A stretch of DNA of 42,277 bases from Legionella sp. GTDB lineage: Bacteria > Pseudomonadota > Gammaproteobacteria > Legionellales > Legionellaceae. Positions 25,011-34,105 of this stretch are shown piece by piece. The stretch spans positions 1 to 42,277 of the forward strand of contig JAFKHV010000027.1 in NCBI GenBank assembly GCA_017306715.1. The letters run 5' to 3'. Every line of letters starts with the position of its first letter. The stretch's first letter is position 1. The translations under genes were made by a program, and so were the position numbers. A model generated the notes under the pieces. It searched no databases and had not been told where the DNA came from. It worked only from the letters and a program-made list of their open reading frames with translations.

Positions 25011-26624
25011 TCAAATCGTAGCTGATTCTTTAACCATTTCAACATTTAGCAACTCTTTCTCCTTTGTATTATTTGAAAAAGTTCCCATTTGTTTCAGTAC
25101 TTCAGTCATCTTATCTTTTTGATTTTTTTCCATATTTAGGAATTTACTAATCGATGAAGACATTCGATGCTGAATCCCATTTTTCTCACAAAAATCTTTT
25201 TCTTTTTGCTCGGAGTTTGGGGTCAGAATGATATTCGTACCACTTGTTAGCTTTAATATTGCAGGCTCTTTAATTTTTTCAAGAATTTCAGCTAACTGCG
25301 TGATTGTATATATTTTTTCATCATTTATTGATTCGACGGCACCTGATCTATTATGTATACCCAATGATTCCGATGTATCTAAAATATCAGTTAGGTATAC
25401 AATCTGTTCCTCATACGAATTTTTCGTTGAATAAAGATGTTTTCCTATGCTGATTGGTCTGTTCGTTGAATCACGATAACTGGTACCAGAAGACTGGAAT
25501 TTTTTATCATAGTGAGTTAGAAATGAGTAATTTGGTACAACAAAAATAGCCCCGTCGGTTTGTACGTAGTAGCTGACTGCCTGATATGGCTGATGAGCGA
25601 GCATATAAAGCTCATCATAAAATTGACTTAAGTGAATAGATAGATTGATTGTTTCGAAATCCAAATCCTCGGTTGCGCGCCAAACTTTAAACTGTGCCTC
25701 ATCGCCGAGTTTTTTCGTAATTGCGAAATAAGCCTGAATACTTATTTCTGCACTTTTAAAATTAATTTTTCCATCAGAGCGAACGTTATAATTATCAACT
25801 GCTAAAATTACGTCGTTTGTTTTTAATATTTTTTTAAAAATTGATATTACAGGGATTTCTGTAATTAGAAGCCCCAACTCCTCTGCTGATTCCTGATCTG
25901 ATATTTTATCAAGCTTATAATGATTTCTTAAACTTTTCTGTTGAATTGGCTGAGTATATACATTAAACCCAGGAAATGTTGCTCTACTTCGGAATGGATT
26001 GTTTTTAAATCGCAAATATTGGTTTACAAATTTCTCAATAATTAAACTTGGGATAATATATCCGATATTCTGCGCAGAACTAATTCCACTTGAAGTTATT
26101 CCTAAAATTTTACCATCATTTTCATTAACAGCAATCCCGCCACTGCTTCCAGGATTTATAGGGGCCGATATTTGAATACGTAATAGATCAATACCCAAGG
26201 TAATATAAGGAGCTGATTCAACACGAGACACCGAACCTTCGGTTACGCAATATCCTTGTCCACCTGAAGGAAAGCCATGCGTAGAAAGCTTAATGCCTCG
26301 CTTGGGGATATCTAGATCAAGGGGTGAGTATTCAACCAATTTTTCGAATATCTCAAATTCACCAGTAATCTCCAACAGCGCTAGATCGCAAGATGCATTA
26401 GCAAAAATCACATTGGCAGGAAATTTTTTTGATGACCCTTCTACGGTGACATGAACTGCAGTATGCGACCTTATCACATGCTCATTTGTGACAACAAATC
26501 GTTTGCCATCATTAATAATCAACGAGGCAGTACCTGTTTTTTTACCAGATACGTTTTTTCTCCAAGGCTCATTGTATGAAATTTCTTTATACGTGGTAAA
26601 TACCTTAACAACGGATATGGGCAT
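25011..26624 (-). CDS. HtrA/Deg-like serine protease with PDZ domains, no signal peptide (Deg9-like)
   Basis: This 537-aa protein has a trypsin-like domain at about 25-205 with triad His49 (VTNEHV), Asp80 (CDLALL) and Ser161 (NPGSSGG). A PDZ-like domain follows (about 228-335, LGLLITEI and KTNDVILAVDNYNVRSDG). Next come a segment SYYVQTDGAIFVVPN and a second PDZ-like part (about 425-475, GAVESINDEKIYTITQLAE). The order and the SYY-x-FVP segment resemble plant Deg9-type proteases rather than periplasmic DegP or DegQ. Bacterial HtrA proteins normally carry a signal peptide or a membrane anchor, and this one does not. It would act in the cytoplasm or, if translocated, in a host cell. It has a good AAGGA ribosome site. 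Protease identity is strong; the Deg9 likeness is from family memory. Confidence 0.85.
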   Translation of the reverse strand: MPISVVKVFTTYKEISYNEPWRKNVSGKKTGTASLIINDGKRFVVTNEHVIRSHTAVHVTVEGSSKKFPANVIFANASCDLALLEITGEFEIFEKLVEYSPLDLDIPKRGIKLSTHGFPSGGQGYCVTEGSVSRVESAPYITLGIDLLRIQISAPINPGSSGGIAVNENDGKILGITSSGISSAQNIGYIIPSLIIEKFVNQYLRFKNNPFRSRATFPGFNVYTQPIQQKSLRNHYKLDKISDQESAEELGLLITEIPVISIFKKILKTNDVILAVDNYNVRSDGKINFKSAEISIQAYFAITKKLGDEAQFKVWRATEDLDFETINLSIHLSQFYDELYMLAHQPYQAVSYYVQTDGAIFVVPNYSFLTHYDKKFQSSGTSYRDSTNRPISIGKHLYSTKNSYEEQIVYLTDILDTSESLGIHNRSGAVESINDEKIYTITQLAEILEKIKEPAILKLTSGTNIILTPNSEQKEKDFCEKNGIQHRMSSSISKFLNMEKNQKDKMTEVLKQMGTFSNNTKEKELLNVEMVKESATI

Positions 26625-26883
26625 AATTTTCCTTGCCTAAAATTAAAGCAAAAAATATTAACACCGGACTGTACATTTTGCAAATAGAAAGAATATTATT
26701 TATTCATAAATTTTAGATTAAGATCAGATTTTGTAACTTATTAAAAGAACTTTAATCACGATTTTACATCTGTATACGAAGTTATTTGGATTCTTCTTAC
26801 TGAAAAACTTTGTAATATGACAGAGGTATTGAAGCACACTATCTGAGCAAAAATATGCCCTCGTCACGCCGTTAAAAAAACAA

Positions 26884-27717
26884 TTAAGGATTACAATAAT
26901 CGCAATACCAAGGATCGGCTGCTACTAGCCCATCAATCCTTCTTTTAAATTCTTGATGTTCACACTGAATACACCCCCACACCTCCTCTTCATAAAATGA
27001 GCTCGGCAAACCACAAAGCGCACAAGGTAATGCTCCTCGAGTCAATTTAAATCCGAATCCAGGGGATTCGCATCGCGGACAGAGACAAGCAATTCTTTGC
27101 GTGAGTTTTTCAGCCAACTCAGCAAGGACCGACATTCGTGTGGGATTCATCATTGCACGCATGTCTGTTGATAGATAAAGCTCCTTCTCTATTTTAAAAC
27201 CTACAGTCAAGTAGTAAGCCAATTGCTCAAAATCAGTAATTCCTTTAGCCAGAACACGTTTGTCAGAAATCGTTTGTAAAATAATGGCATGTGATGGGAA
27301 GAGCACTTTTTTTAGTAAAGCATCAAGGTCCGTATGCTTATTCACCGTCATCATCGCATAATTCGTTTTTTGACTCACCAATTGCTCTGCGATGATCCAA
27401 TTCCGCGTGCTATCCACAAAGACCATGAGCTCATGAGCACTGGGGATTAAAGGAAAAGCAGGATGAGGCCCAAAACTTCCCTCAGAGGCGACAGCAAGAG
27501 CATAATTATGGCATTTTGCTGCTGTTTTAGCTTTCAAGATACAGGTCTCATAAGGGCTTAACGTGCGAGGAATCTCGCCAGTAAATGTTCCAAACTGATC
27601 CGTATCAAAATCATGCACCCTTATGGTGCACGATAATAGAGTCTTAAACGCTGGCGCAATTGCCTGCTCTTTTTTATGCATAGAGGCTAATAAAACATCC
27701 TGATTTTTATAGTACAT
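26884..27717 (-). CDS. DUF6671-type zinc-ribbon protein, third gene of the dab operon
   Basis: The 277-aa protein has an alpha/beta N-terminal part (about 1-200) and a C-terminal pair of zinc ribbons built from CPRC, CALC, CIQC and CDYC, ending ADPWYCDYCNP. This agrees with the DUF6671 family as I remember it. Its biochemical role is unknown. It begins 18 bp after dabA stops, on the same strand, so it is part of the inorganic-carbon operon. A regulatory or assembly role for the Dab complex is possible, but only from context. No signal peptide or membrane span is visible. Confidence 0.75.
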   Translation of the reverse strand: MYYKNQDVLLASMHKKEQAIAPAFKTLLSCTIRVHDFDTDQFGTFTGEIPRTLSPYETCILKAKTAAKCHNYALAVASEGSFGPHPAFPLIPSAHELMVFVDSTRNWIIAEQLVSQKTNYAMMTVNKHTDLDALLKKVLFPSHAIILQTISDKRVLAKGITDFEQLAYYLTVGFKIEKELYLSTDMRAMMNPTRMSVLAELAEKLTQRIACLCPRCESPGFGFKLTRGALPCALCGLPSSFYEEEVWGCIQCEHQEFKRRIDGLVAADPWYCDYCNP

Positions 27718-27735
27718 GATGCTACACTCGCAATG

Positions 27736-30015
27736 TCAATGCCACTCCCCAGCCTGGTTTAACTGATAAGGATGCTCAGTCACAGGATCAATAACAACCA
27801 GGTGAACCCACTGGTTCAAAAACAAGGTTTTTAAAATCGCGTGTTTAGCAATTACGCGAGATACCCGTTCTTTAGGCGCATAGATGACGGTTAATAACCG
27901 CTGTGGCTGGTGATAGGCTTCATCGTCAGTGCTCATGACGGACTGTAAGGGTAGCCCATGCATAAGATCACTGCCATTGCCCTGCATGACCCCAATAGTA
28001 CCCACCACATTGTGCGTAATTTTACTGCCACTACCAAAGGCAACATTATCTAAAGTAGAGAACAAATATTGCGTGTTGATCCATTCTGCAACCACCATGG
28101 GCGCGGTTAAAATGGTTTCGAGCAAGGTGCCCTCCGGGTCATCCTCATAGCGGTAAGAATGTAAAAAACAACGACCATCAAGAGCAATATTTTTTGTCAA
28201 CTGCCGAGGGGCAACAATAAAGGCGGCATTACGCGCCAGGCCCCACTCAGGACGAGTTTCAGACCAATCGATACTTCTTCTGGTGATGTTTCCAGGAACA
28301 GTATTCATACACAGTTTTCTTCCCCGCTCTTCATTAGTAAGCCGCTTGGCTTTATCTAAGTCTTTTTGGAGTTGCGCTAAAAGTTCTGGATAAATAATTG
28401 GCATGGCTTCATCGGTATACAGCGCGACCTCATCGGTAGTCGTATTATGCAGTGCCCCATAAAAAACCGTATCCAGGGGTATGTGTATACCAGTATTCTC
28501 AAGTCCCCGCCGAACCTCTGGCTTATTGAGAATGGATGCCAGTAGTCGTGCATTAATACCGCCATGATTGCCACCACAAGCACCACAATCCAAAGCCGAA
28601 GCATAGGGGTTATTTTGGGTGGTGCTGCCATGACCACAGAGGATTACCAGTTTTGCAAAACCGGATGTCAACCCCATAAGGCGCAGCACGGTTTCTGCAT
28701 AACTCAGCTGTTCTTTAAGCGATAAACCTTCCTTTAAATCAGGTTCATCTAATTCATAAACTACTCTGGTTGGCATAGGGGGTTTTAACCAACTTTGGAC
28801 TGCAGTTATCAAACGATGGCTCAATTCTGGGGATAATGATTTTAGTGTCATCGTTAATCCACACCAGAGCCCTAAGGATTCGACTAAGGCGAAAGGTGTT
28901 GATATGTTACGTTTAAGTTGGGTATATAGGTTTTTACAACTATCTAAGAATGACTTTCCACGCTGATAACGCACAAAATAATCTTTGTTTGCTGCTGCTG
29001 GGGTTTCTTTAACAGCATACTTGGGCTTTAACAGGACCGGACAACTCTCCTTGTTTTTATTGGTATCAAATTCATTAATACGTACTGGCAGCCCAAAAAA
29101 ACCGGCAAAGCCAAAAGTCTCATACTGTCCTAAAGACTCAAGAGCCCGACGGAAAGGTTCGGAACGGACATCAATACAAAAAACCAATTGTGCCGCTCTT
29201 CGTGCACCAGCAACTATTGGTTTCTTTAGCTCCGGCAAAAGTAAATGAATTAATTGTTCCCGATAAGCGTCTTCATTTTTCTTCAAGCGACGAAGGACGT
29301 CCGCTACTGCATTGCCATGATTAATCCGTTTGTTACTTTTTGCCGCATCAGGCCAGAGCAAACAAGTTAAAATCAAACGCACCGCGATAAAATCAATGAG
29401 GGTAACCGGATTTTCTTCTCTACTTTTTGAATTGTGCCAATCGGTTTTCCATTTCACAAAGCCTGCCCAACCCGGTAAATAGCTCAATGTTTTAGACAGA
29501 AATTGCTCGGCTTGGTCTTGGGATACCTTAAGTTTTAAAAGGCAGATTTTAATTGCTTCTTCTGCTGTCTCAGGTAATCGGCGTAAAAATTCTTTGTCTG
29601 CTTTATTATTTCGGTGTAGTTGCCGGTCAAAATAAGCTAATTTCAAAAATGCAAGATAAAAGCCCTGCTCACGATGAGGCAAAGAAATACTACTGAATCC
29701 TGCATCAAAAAAACCGCTGCACCATTTAATCATGTGCAGATTAACTTCCTCCAGTTGCCGATTGGGTTCGACTTCGTGGACTCTAAATACACCTTGAGCT
29801 AAAGCCTCTTCGAAGGGCTGGGTTTCAAATCCTTGCAATGGATTACATGCGATGAACGTTTCCAATGGCCAAACCGGGGCAATGCATTGCGCAGCCTGGT
29901 GTACCAAAGTTTGTATCTCCAGGATTTGGGTTTTTTCAGAATGAGGAGCCTTTTGTGTTTTTTTAATTTTTTTGATCACATTATCTTGTTTTGACCATAC
30001 TTTAGCAGTAGTCAT
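27736..30015 (-). CDS. dabA: DabA, cytoplasmic subunit of the dissolved-inorganic-carbon uptake complex (UPF0753/DUF2309)
   Basis: This 759-aa protein has a beta-carbonic-anhydrase-like zinc site: Cys280 and Asp282 in VFCIDVRSEPFRR, His462 in LCGHGSTTQNNPYASALDCG, and Cys477. The His-to-Cys spacing of 15 is the same as in the characterised Halothiobacillus DabA (His524/Cys539). The glycine-rich ACGGNHGGINAR follows. DabA is thought to hydrate CO2 to bicarbonate in one direction, powered by ion flow through DabB. It has a strong AAGGAG ribosome site. The operon order is dabB, dabA, DUF6671, with 18-bp gaps. Such complexes are known in autotrophs and also in heterotrophs that need bicarbonate for biosynthesis. 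All key residues are intact. Confidence 0.95.
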   Translation of the reverse strand: MTTAKVWSKQDNVIKKIKKTQKAPHSEKTQILEIQTLVHQAAQCIAPVWPLETFIACNPLQGFETQPFEEALAQGVFRVHEVEPNRQLEEVNLHMIKWCSGFFDAGFSSISLPHREQGFYLAFLKLAYFDRQLHRNNKADKEFLRRLPETAEEAIKICLLKLKVSQDQAEQFLSKTLSYLPGWAGFVKWKTDWHNSKSREENPVTLIDFIAVRLILTCLLWPDAAKSNKRINHGNAVADVLRRLKKNEDAYREQLIHLLLPELKKPIVAGARRAAQLVFCIDVRSEPFRRALESLGQYETFGFAGFFGLPVRINEFDTNKNKESCPVLLKPKYAVKETPAAANKDYFVRYQRGKSFLDSCKNLYTQLKRNISTPFALVESLGLWCGLTMTLKSLSPELSHRLITAVQSWLKPPMPTRVVYELDEPDLKEGLSLKEQLSYAETVLRLMGLTSGFAKLVILCGHGSTTQNNPYASALDCGACGGNHGGINARLLASILNKPEVRRGLENTGIHIPLDTVFYGALHNTTTDEVALYTDEAMPIIYPELLAQLQKDLDKAKRLTNEERGRKLCMNTVPGNITRRSIDWSETRPEWGLARNAAFIVAPRQLTKNIALDGRCFLHSYRYEDDPEGTLLETILTAPMVVAEWINTQYLFSTLDNVAFGSGSKITHNVVGTIGVMQGNGSDLMHGLPLQSVMSTDDEAYHQPQRLLTVIYAPKERVSRVIAKHAILKTLFLNQWVHLVVIDPVTEHPYQLNQAGEWH

Positions 30016-30033
30016 AAATACTCCTTAATACGT

Positions 30034-31581
30034 TTAGTAGAGGTAATCGCTTCGTGTAGCAGTTACTGTTTTTCTTGAGGGCTGGCTAGCGTTATATAGA
30101 TTCATATACAACCAACAACCAAATCGTGATTGCCCTATTTTTTCTGATACGCCAAGATTAAAAACGACCCATAAAACCTCGAATAAAAACATAATTACCC
30201 AATGAATTAAGGATAATTGCGGTGCTTTAAGCATCGACATATCTGGAATTAACCATTGAATAATTTGAATACTTAAGCCATACATCAGACCCGAAAATGA
30301 TGCGAGCATTAACCCTAGGAGTACACTTAAAACTCCTTGATGACTGCGAATCCAAGTAAGCAAAAACTGGGTGCCAGCGATAAAAACAAAGAATAAGACA
30401 AAAGTACTGGCTGCAAACACTGAAATTGGTTTATGTGTCACCACAGCAAATGAACACATGGCAGCAATTCCGCCAAACATAGCCATCATAAGTATCGTAG
30501 GCGATGTTTTAGAAGAAATAGGTTCTGCTTTTGTTTGTTTCACGGCTGAACCTGAACTTAAAAAGAGATAGGCTTTAAAAAGCCCATGCCAACATAGATG
30601 CGCAATTGCTGCGGCAAATAAACCCACGCCACATTGCATCATCATAAATCCCATTTGTGCCATGGTAGAACATGCCAACATTTTTTTAATGTCATGCTGC
30701 ATTAACTTCCATACGGTACCGAGCATGGCTGAGAGCGAACCGATTAAGAATAGTGCCATCATTAACCCTGGATAAAGCATCATGAGTGGTGCAAACTTAA
30801 CCACAAGGATTCCGCCGCCATTCACAAGGCCTGCATGCATAAGTGCTGAAACCGGGGTCGGTGAATTCAGGGAGCTGATGAGCCAGCGATGAAAAGGAAA
30901 TAATCCGGATTGAGTAAGTGCGGTAATCAAGATAAGTCCCATGGCTACAGAAAGTAAAAAGGAATGGCTTGCAGGAGGTAATATTGTGAGGTCGTAAATA
31001 GAGCTTGAGGAGAATGTTTGATTTAATAAAACAAACGCGATGAGTAAGCAAATACTCCCTGATGCCAGCGTATATAAAGCGAGTAAACCGGAGTTTTTTG
31101 CAGCCGTCCATTCCTTTTTATGCACCATTAACAGGACAAGAAATAGATTTGATAAAGACCAGGCGCCCCAGAATGCAAATAGATTATCCGCAAGAACCAT
31201 CGCCATGGCGGTAAGGGTAAGTGCTGATAGCAGAAGAAAAAAACGCCTGTAAAGTCTATCACCGTGCATATACCTTAATGAAAAGCGATGCACAATAAAA
31301 CTCACCAGCAGCACCAAACTGCATAACAACAGATTCACAGCATTAAGATTTATAGATAGGAAAATAGCAGCATGCAGGGAACGTGAGATATAAAAAAGTA
31401 ATCCTATCGCGACCATTAAGCCTAACCCGATACTGTATCCGGCATAGCGAGCTGCTGCGTTGAGGTTTGCTCTCAAAGCATAATTAAGCATAAACGCGAT
31501 GACTGGGCAGGCAAACATTAAACTTAAAAAAAACAAAACCAGAGTATCCACTTCATTCCTCATTAGAGATCGCTTTGACAT
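30034..31581 (-). CDS. dabB: DabB, membrane subunit of the inorganic-carbon uptake complex (NuoL/MrpA-like)
   Basis: The 515-aa protein is almost wholly hydrophobic, with about 13-14 predicted membrane helices. It is of the proton-conducting NADH-dehydrogenase ND5/MrpA family. The antiporter signature region includes FPFHRWLISSLNSPTPVSALMHAGLVN (about 227-253 in three conserved blocks) and a Lys-containing helix downstream (KLMQHDIKKMLACSTMAQMG). In Dab systems this subunit couples cation flow to DabA. It is the first gene of the operon and is divergent from the LysR gene. No clear Shine-Dalgarno precedes the ATG at 31581. Met7 is an alternative start but does not have one either. Confidence 0.93.
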   Translation of the reverse strand: MSKRSLMRNEVDTLVLFFLSLMFACPVIAFMLNYALRANLNAAARYAGYSIGLGLMVAIGLLFYISRSLHAAIFLSINLNAVNLLLCSLVLLVSFIVHRFSLRYMHGDRLYRRFFLLLSALTLTAMAMVLADNLFAFWGAWSLSNLFLVLLMVHKKEWTAAKNSGLLALYTLASGSICLLIAFVLLNQTFSSSSIYDLTILPPASHSFLLSVAMGLILITALTQSGLFPFHRWLISSLNSPTPVSALMHAGLVNGGGILVVKFAPLMMLYPGLMMALFLIGSLSAMLGTVWKLMQHDIKKMLACSTMAQMGFMMMQCGVGLFAAAIAHLCWHGLFKAYLFLSSGSAVKQTKAEPISSKTSPTILMMAMFGGIAAMCSFAVVTHKPISVFAASTFVLFFVFIAGTQFLLTWIRSHQGVLSVLLGLMLASFSGLMYGLSIQIIQWLIPDMSMLKAPQLSLIHWVIMFLFEVLWVVFNLGVSEKIGQSRFGCWLYMNLYNASQPSRKTVTATRSDYLY

Positions 31582-31601
31582 AAGTAAAATATATTAGATA
31601 T

Positions 31602-31613
31602 ACTTATATAAGT
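31602..31613. promoter_or_regulatory. Candidate LysR operator in the dabB-lysR divergent region
   Basis: The 12-bp perfect palindrome ACTTATATAAGT lies within the 70-bp region between the two divergent starts. It includes the T-N11-A type spacing that LysR proteins use, and it is positioned to control both genes. The assignment rests on position and symmetry. Confidence 0.5.
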
Positions 31614-31651
31614 GAAATTAAAAAAAATTATATTTTCTATTAGGAATTCTA

Positions 31652-32503
31652 ATGTCATTAGATACGGTAACTTTGCAATGTTTTTTAGCCGTAGCAGAAA
31701 CTCAAAGTTTTACAAAAGCGGCGGCGCGGGTGGGGCGAACTCAATCGGCAATCAGTCAGCAGATCGCAAAACTTGAAAACTTGCTTGAAAAACAGTTAAT
31801 TACTCGCGGGAAGGAATTTACGCTGACCCCGGATGGCGAACTTTTTTTAAGTTATGCCAAACGTATTTATGAATTACATCGGGAATCTCTTGACCGATTT
31901 AAAACACCGGAACTTCAGGGTGAGCTGCGTTTTGGCCTCCCAGAAGACTTTGCCTCGATGATGCTTTCGGATATTTTGGTTGAATTTTCCAGGCTTCATC
32001 CGCGCGTCATGCTTAATGTGGAGTGTGATCTCACCTTAAACTTAATCAAACGTTTTCATCACGATGAATATGATTTAATCTTAATTAAAACGAATGAACA
32101 AGAACCGATAAAAAAAGGTGTTCCTGTATGGAATGAGCCCGTAGAATGGGTGGGGAAAAAAGATTTGCTCCCTGTTATGAATGAAAACTCGATCATTCCC
32201 TTGATTCTTTCACCCACTCCCTGTGTATATCGCGGGAATGTGATTGAGTCACTGAATCAACATCATTTAAAATGGCGTCTGGCCTTTAGCAGCCCAAGTT
32301 ATGCGGGTAAAATGGCTGCAGTTCGGGCAGGACTTGGCATTACCGCCATACAACGGAGTATGATTCCTAACTACCTGGATAGACTTGATGATTATTTCCT
32401 ACCCTCTTTAAAAGATATTCAAGTGTCTTTAATTAAGAAGCAGGGAGCAAATAAAGCCATTGATTCGCTGGAATTTTTTATTATGGATAAATTAAAACAC
32501 TAA
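31652..32503 (+). CDS. LysR-family transcriptional regulator
   Basis: The 283-aa protein has the N-terminal winged helix-turn-helix of LysR proteins (about 1-60: LQCFLAVAETQSFTKAAARVGRTQSAISQQI). The effector-binding domain follows (about 88-280). It is transcribed divergently from the dab operon and lies 21 bp upstream of the ABC/HlyD/TolC-like genes on the same strand. It may control either or both. CbbR/CcmR-type LysR regulators govern carbon-uptake operons elsewhere, which fits the dab side. An AGGAATT ribosome site is present. The inducer is unknown. Confidence 0.9.
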   Translation: MSLDTVTLQCFLAVAETQSFTKAAARVGRTQSAISQQIAKLENLLEKQLITRGKEFTLTPDGELFLSYAKRIYELHRESLDRFKTPELQGELRFGLPEDFASMMLSDILVEFSRLHPRVMLNVECDLTLNLIKRFHHDEYDLILIKTNEQEPIKKGVPVWNEPVEWVGKKDLLPVMNENSIIPLILSPTPCVYRGNVIESLNQHHLKWRLAFSSPSYAGKMAAVRAGLGITAIQRSMIPNYLDRLDDYFLPSLKDIQVSLIKKQGANKAIDSLEFFIMDKLKH

Positions 32504-32524
32504 GTAGAAGAAATAAGGACGTTA

Positions 32525-34105
32525 ATGAAGCAGAATATGAATTCAATTGTTGAGGTTTTGGATAAAGCCACCATGGCTTCGATTATCATGATAAGTGTCA
32601 TTGTGAGTCTTCTTACTTTGAGCATCCCCATTGCTGCACAAACATTAGTTAATTTAATTGCTTTTGGTAAATTGCTCCAACCGGTCTTTACGCTCAGCTT
32701 AATGGTGTTGGTACTCATGATTGCCTTAGGCGCGTTAAATGTCTGGCAAAGTATCATTATTGAGGTTATTCAACAAAAATTAATGGTTAAAATAAGCCTT
32801 AACCTGGCGCGACAATTTACGCATTTATCATTGGATAATTTCTCTTCACACCACGGCCCAGAACTTGTGAATCGTTTTTTTGAAATTGTCACCATCAATA
32901 AGGCGCTGGCAAGTCTATTACTTTACGGCGTAAATCTGAGCCTGCAGCTACTCTTTGGCCTAATTTTACTACTTTTTTACCATCCACTGTTTCTGGTATT
33001 TGATGGATTTATCGTAGTCAGCATCATACTGATCGTATTTCTGCCCTATCGTAAAGGATTGGTGGGAGCGGAAAATGAATGCACTGAAAAGCATCATATC
33101 GGTGCCTGGCTTGAAGAGTTATTAATCAACCGTTTTTTATTTCGTTTTAATCGCTATCATGATTATGCCACCCAGCAGACCGATAAGCGCTTAGTATCTT
33201 TTTTAAAAGCGCGTAATATGCATTTTAGACAACTCATCAAACATCAAATTGGTTTTTATCTCCTCTCCGCACTTGCCAGCAGTCTGTTATTAGGTTTAGG
33301 AGGCTATCTTGTTATCAACAATCAATTAAGCTTAGGTCAATTGGTTGCAGCAGAGATAGTACTCGGTGCTTTAATTTATGCCTTCAAACGCTTCAGTGCG
33401 CTTTTAGAAAACTACTATGATTTAGTCGCCTCCGAACACAAGTTAGACACTGTTTTAAACCTGCCATCTGAGCCCGTTAATACCGAACTAAACGAGCTTC
33501 TTTTTCCGATAAAAAACATCACTATTGTCGCTGAAAATCAATTAGAGGCATTGTGCAATCAAGATTTGCCTCTGGTTATAGGTGTGTATGAAATACCAAA
33601 GCTGGACTCACTCGCTGATTTTATACTAGGCTTTAAAAACAATACGGACTTCGCGGTATATATAAACGAGACCTTATGTCATCAAGCATATAGACGGTCT
33701 CTTCGAGAACACACCCTACTGCTTCGCGATAAAGAATGGTTTTCTGGAAGCATTTATGACAACCTACGTCTTAATGAGTCGTCATTTTCAATACAGCACT
33801 TAAAAGAACTTTTGCGAGCGTTTGGGTTGATGGATAAAATTATGAGCCAATCTCATGGCTTAAAAACCAAGATTTACGATTGGGAACTAGTGTTCACGGA
33901 ACTGGAGCTCATTCAACTTATGGTTATTCGCACGTTAATGGCTAAACCGCAGCTAATCATTATTGATCGTATTTTTGATAATTTAGCGCCAAAGGATATT
34001 GAATTAATGTTGTCTCAATTAATCGCAAAGAAAAATACACTACTGATTATTATTACGAAGTACCCCAATCTGATTTCCCTGCCTAACTGCGTGGTATTCT
34101 CATGA
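32525..34105 (+). CDS. ABC-exporter-like protein with a degenerate, probably non-ATPase nucleotide domain
   Basis: The 526-aa protein has a six-helix exporter transmembrane domain (about 15-300). It is followed by a C-terminal domain that keeps the size and fold pattern of an ABC ATPase (about 328-526) but has lost its motifs. The Walker A position reads GVYEIPKLD (353-361) instead of GxxGxGKS. The Q-loop is LLRDKEWFSGSIYDNL with no Gln. The LSGGQ signature is replaced by FTELELIQ. Walker B ends IIIDR (481-482) instead of DE, and the H-loop His is Lys512. The frame is intact and its stop overlaps the next start by ATGA, so it is still maintained. It could be an allosteric or structural subunit, or use another protein's energy. 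Regulation may come with the LysR gene 21 bp upstream. Confidence 0.8.
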   Translation: MKQNMNSIVEVLDKATMASIIMISVIVSLLTLSIPIAAQTLVNLIAFGKLLQPVFTLSLMVLVLMIALGALNVWQSIIIEVIQQKLMVKISLNLARQFTHLSLDNFSSHHGPELVNRFFEIVTINKALASLLLYGVNLSLQLLFGLILLLFYHPLFLVFDGFIVVSIILIVFLPYRKGLVGAENECTEKHHIGAWLEELLINRFLFRFNRYHDYATQQTDKRLVSFLKARNMHFRQLIKHQIGFYLLSALASSLLLGLGGYLVINNQLSLGQLVAAEIVLGALIYAFKRFSALLENYYDLVASEHKLDTVLNLPSEPVNTELNELLFPIKNITIVAENQLEALCNQDLPLVIGVYEIPKLDSLADFILGFKNNTDFAVYINETLCHQAYRRSLREHTLLLRDKEWFSGSIYDNLRLNESSFSIQHLKELLRAFGLMDKIMSQSHGLKTKIYDWELVFTELELIQLMVIRTLMAKPQLIIIDRIFDNLAPKDIELMLSQLIAKKNTLLIIITKYPNLISLPNCVVFS

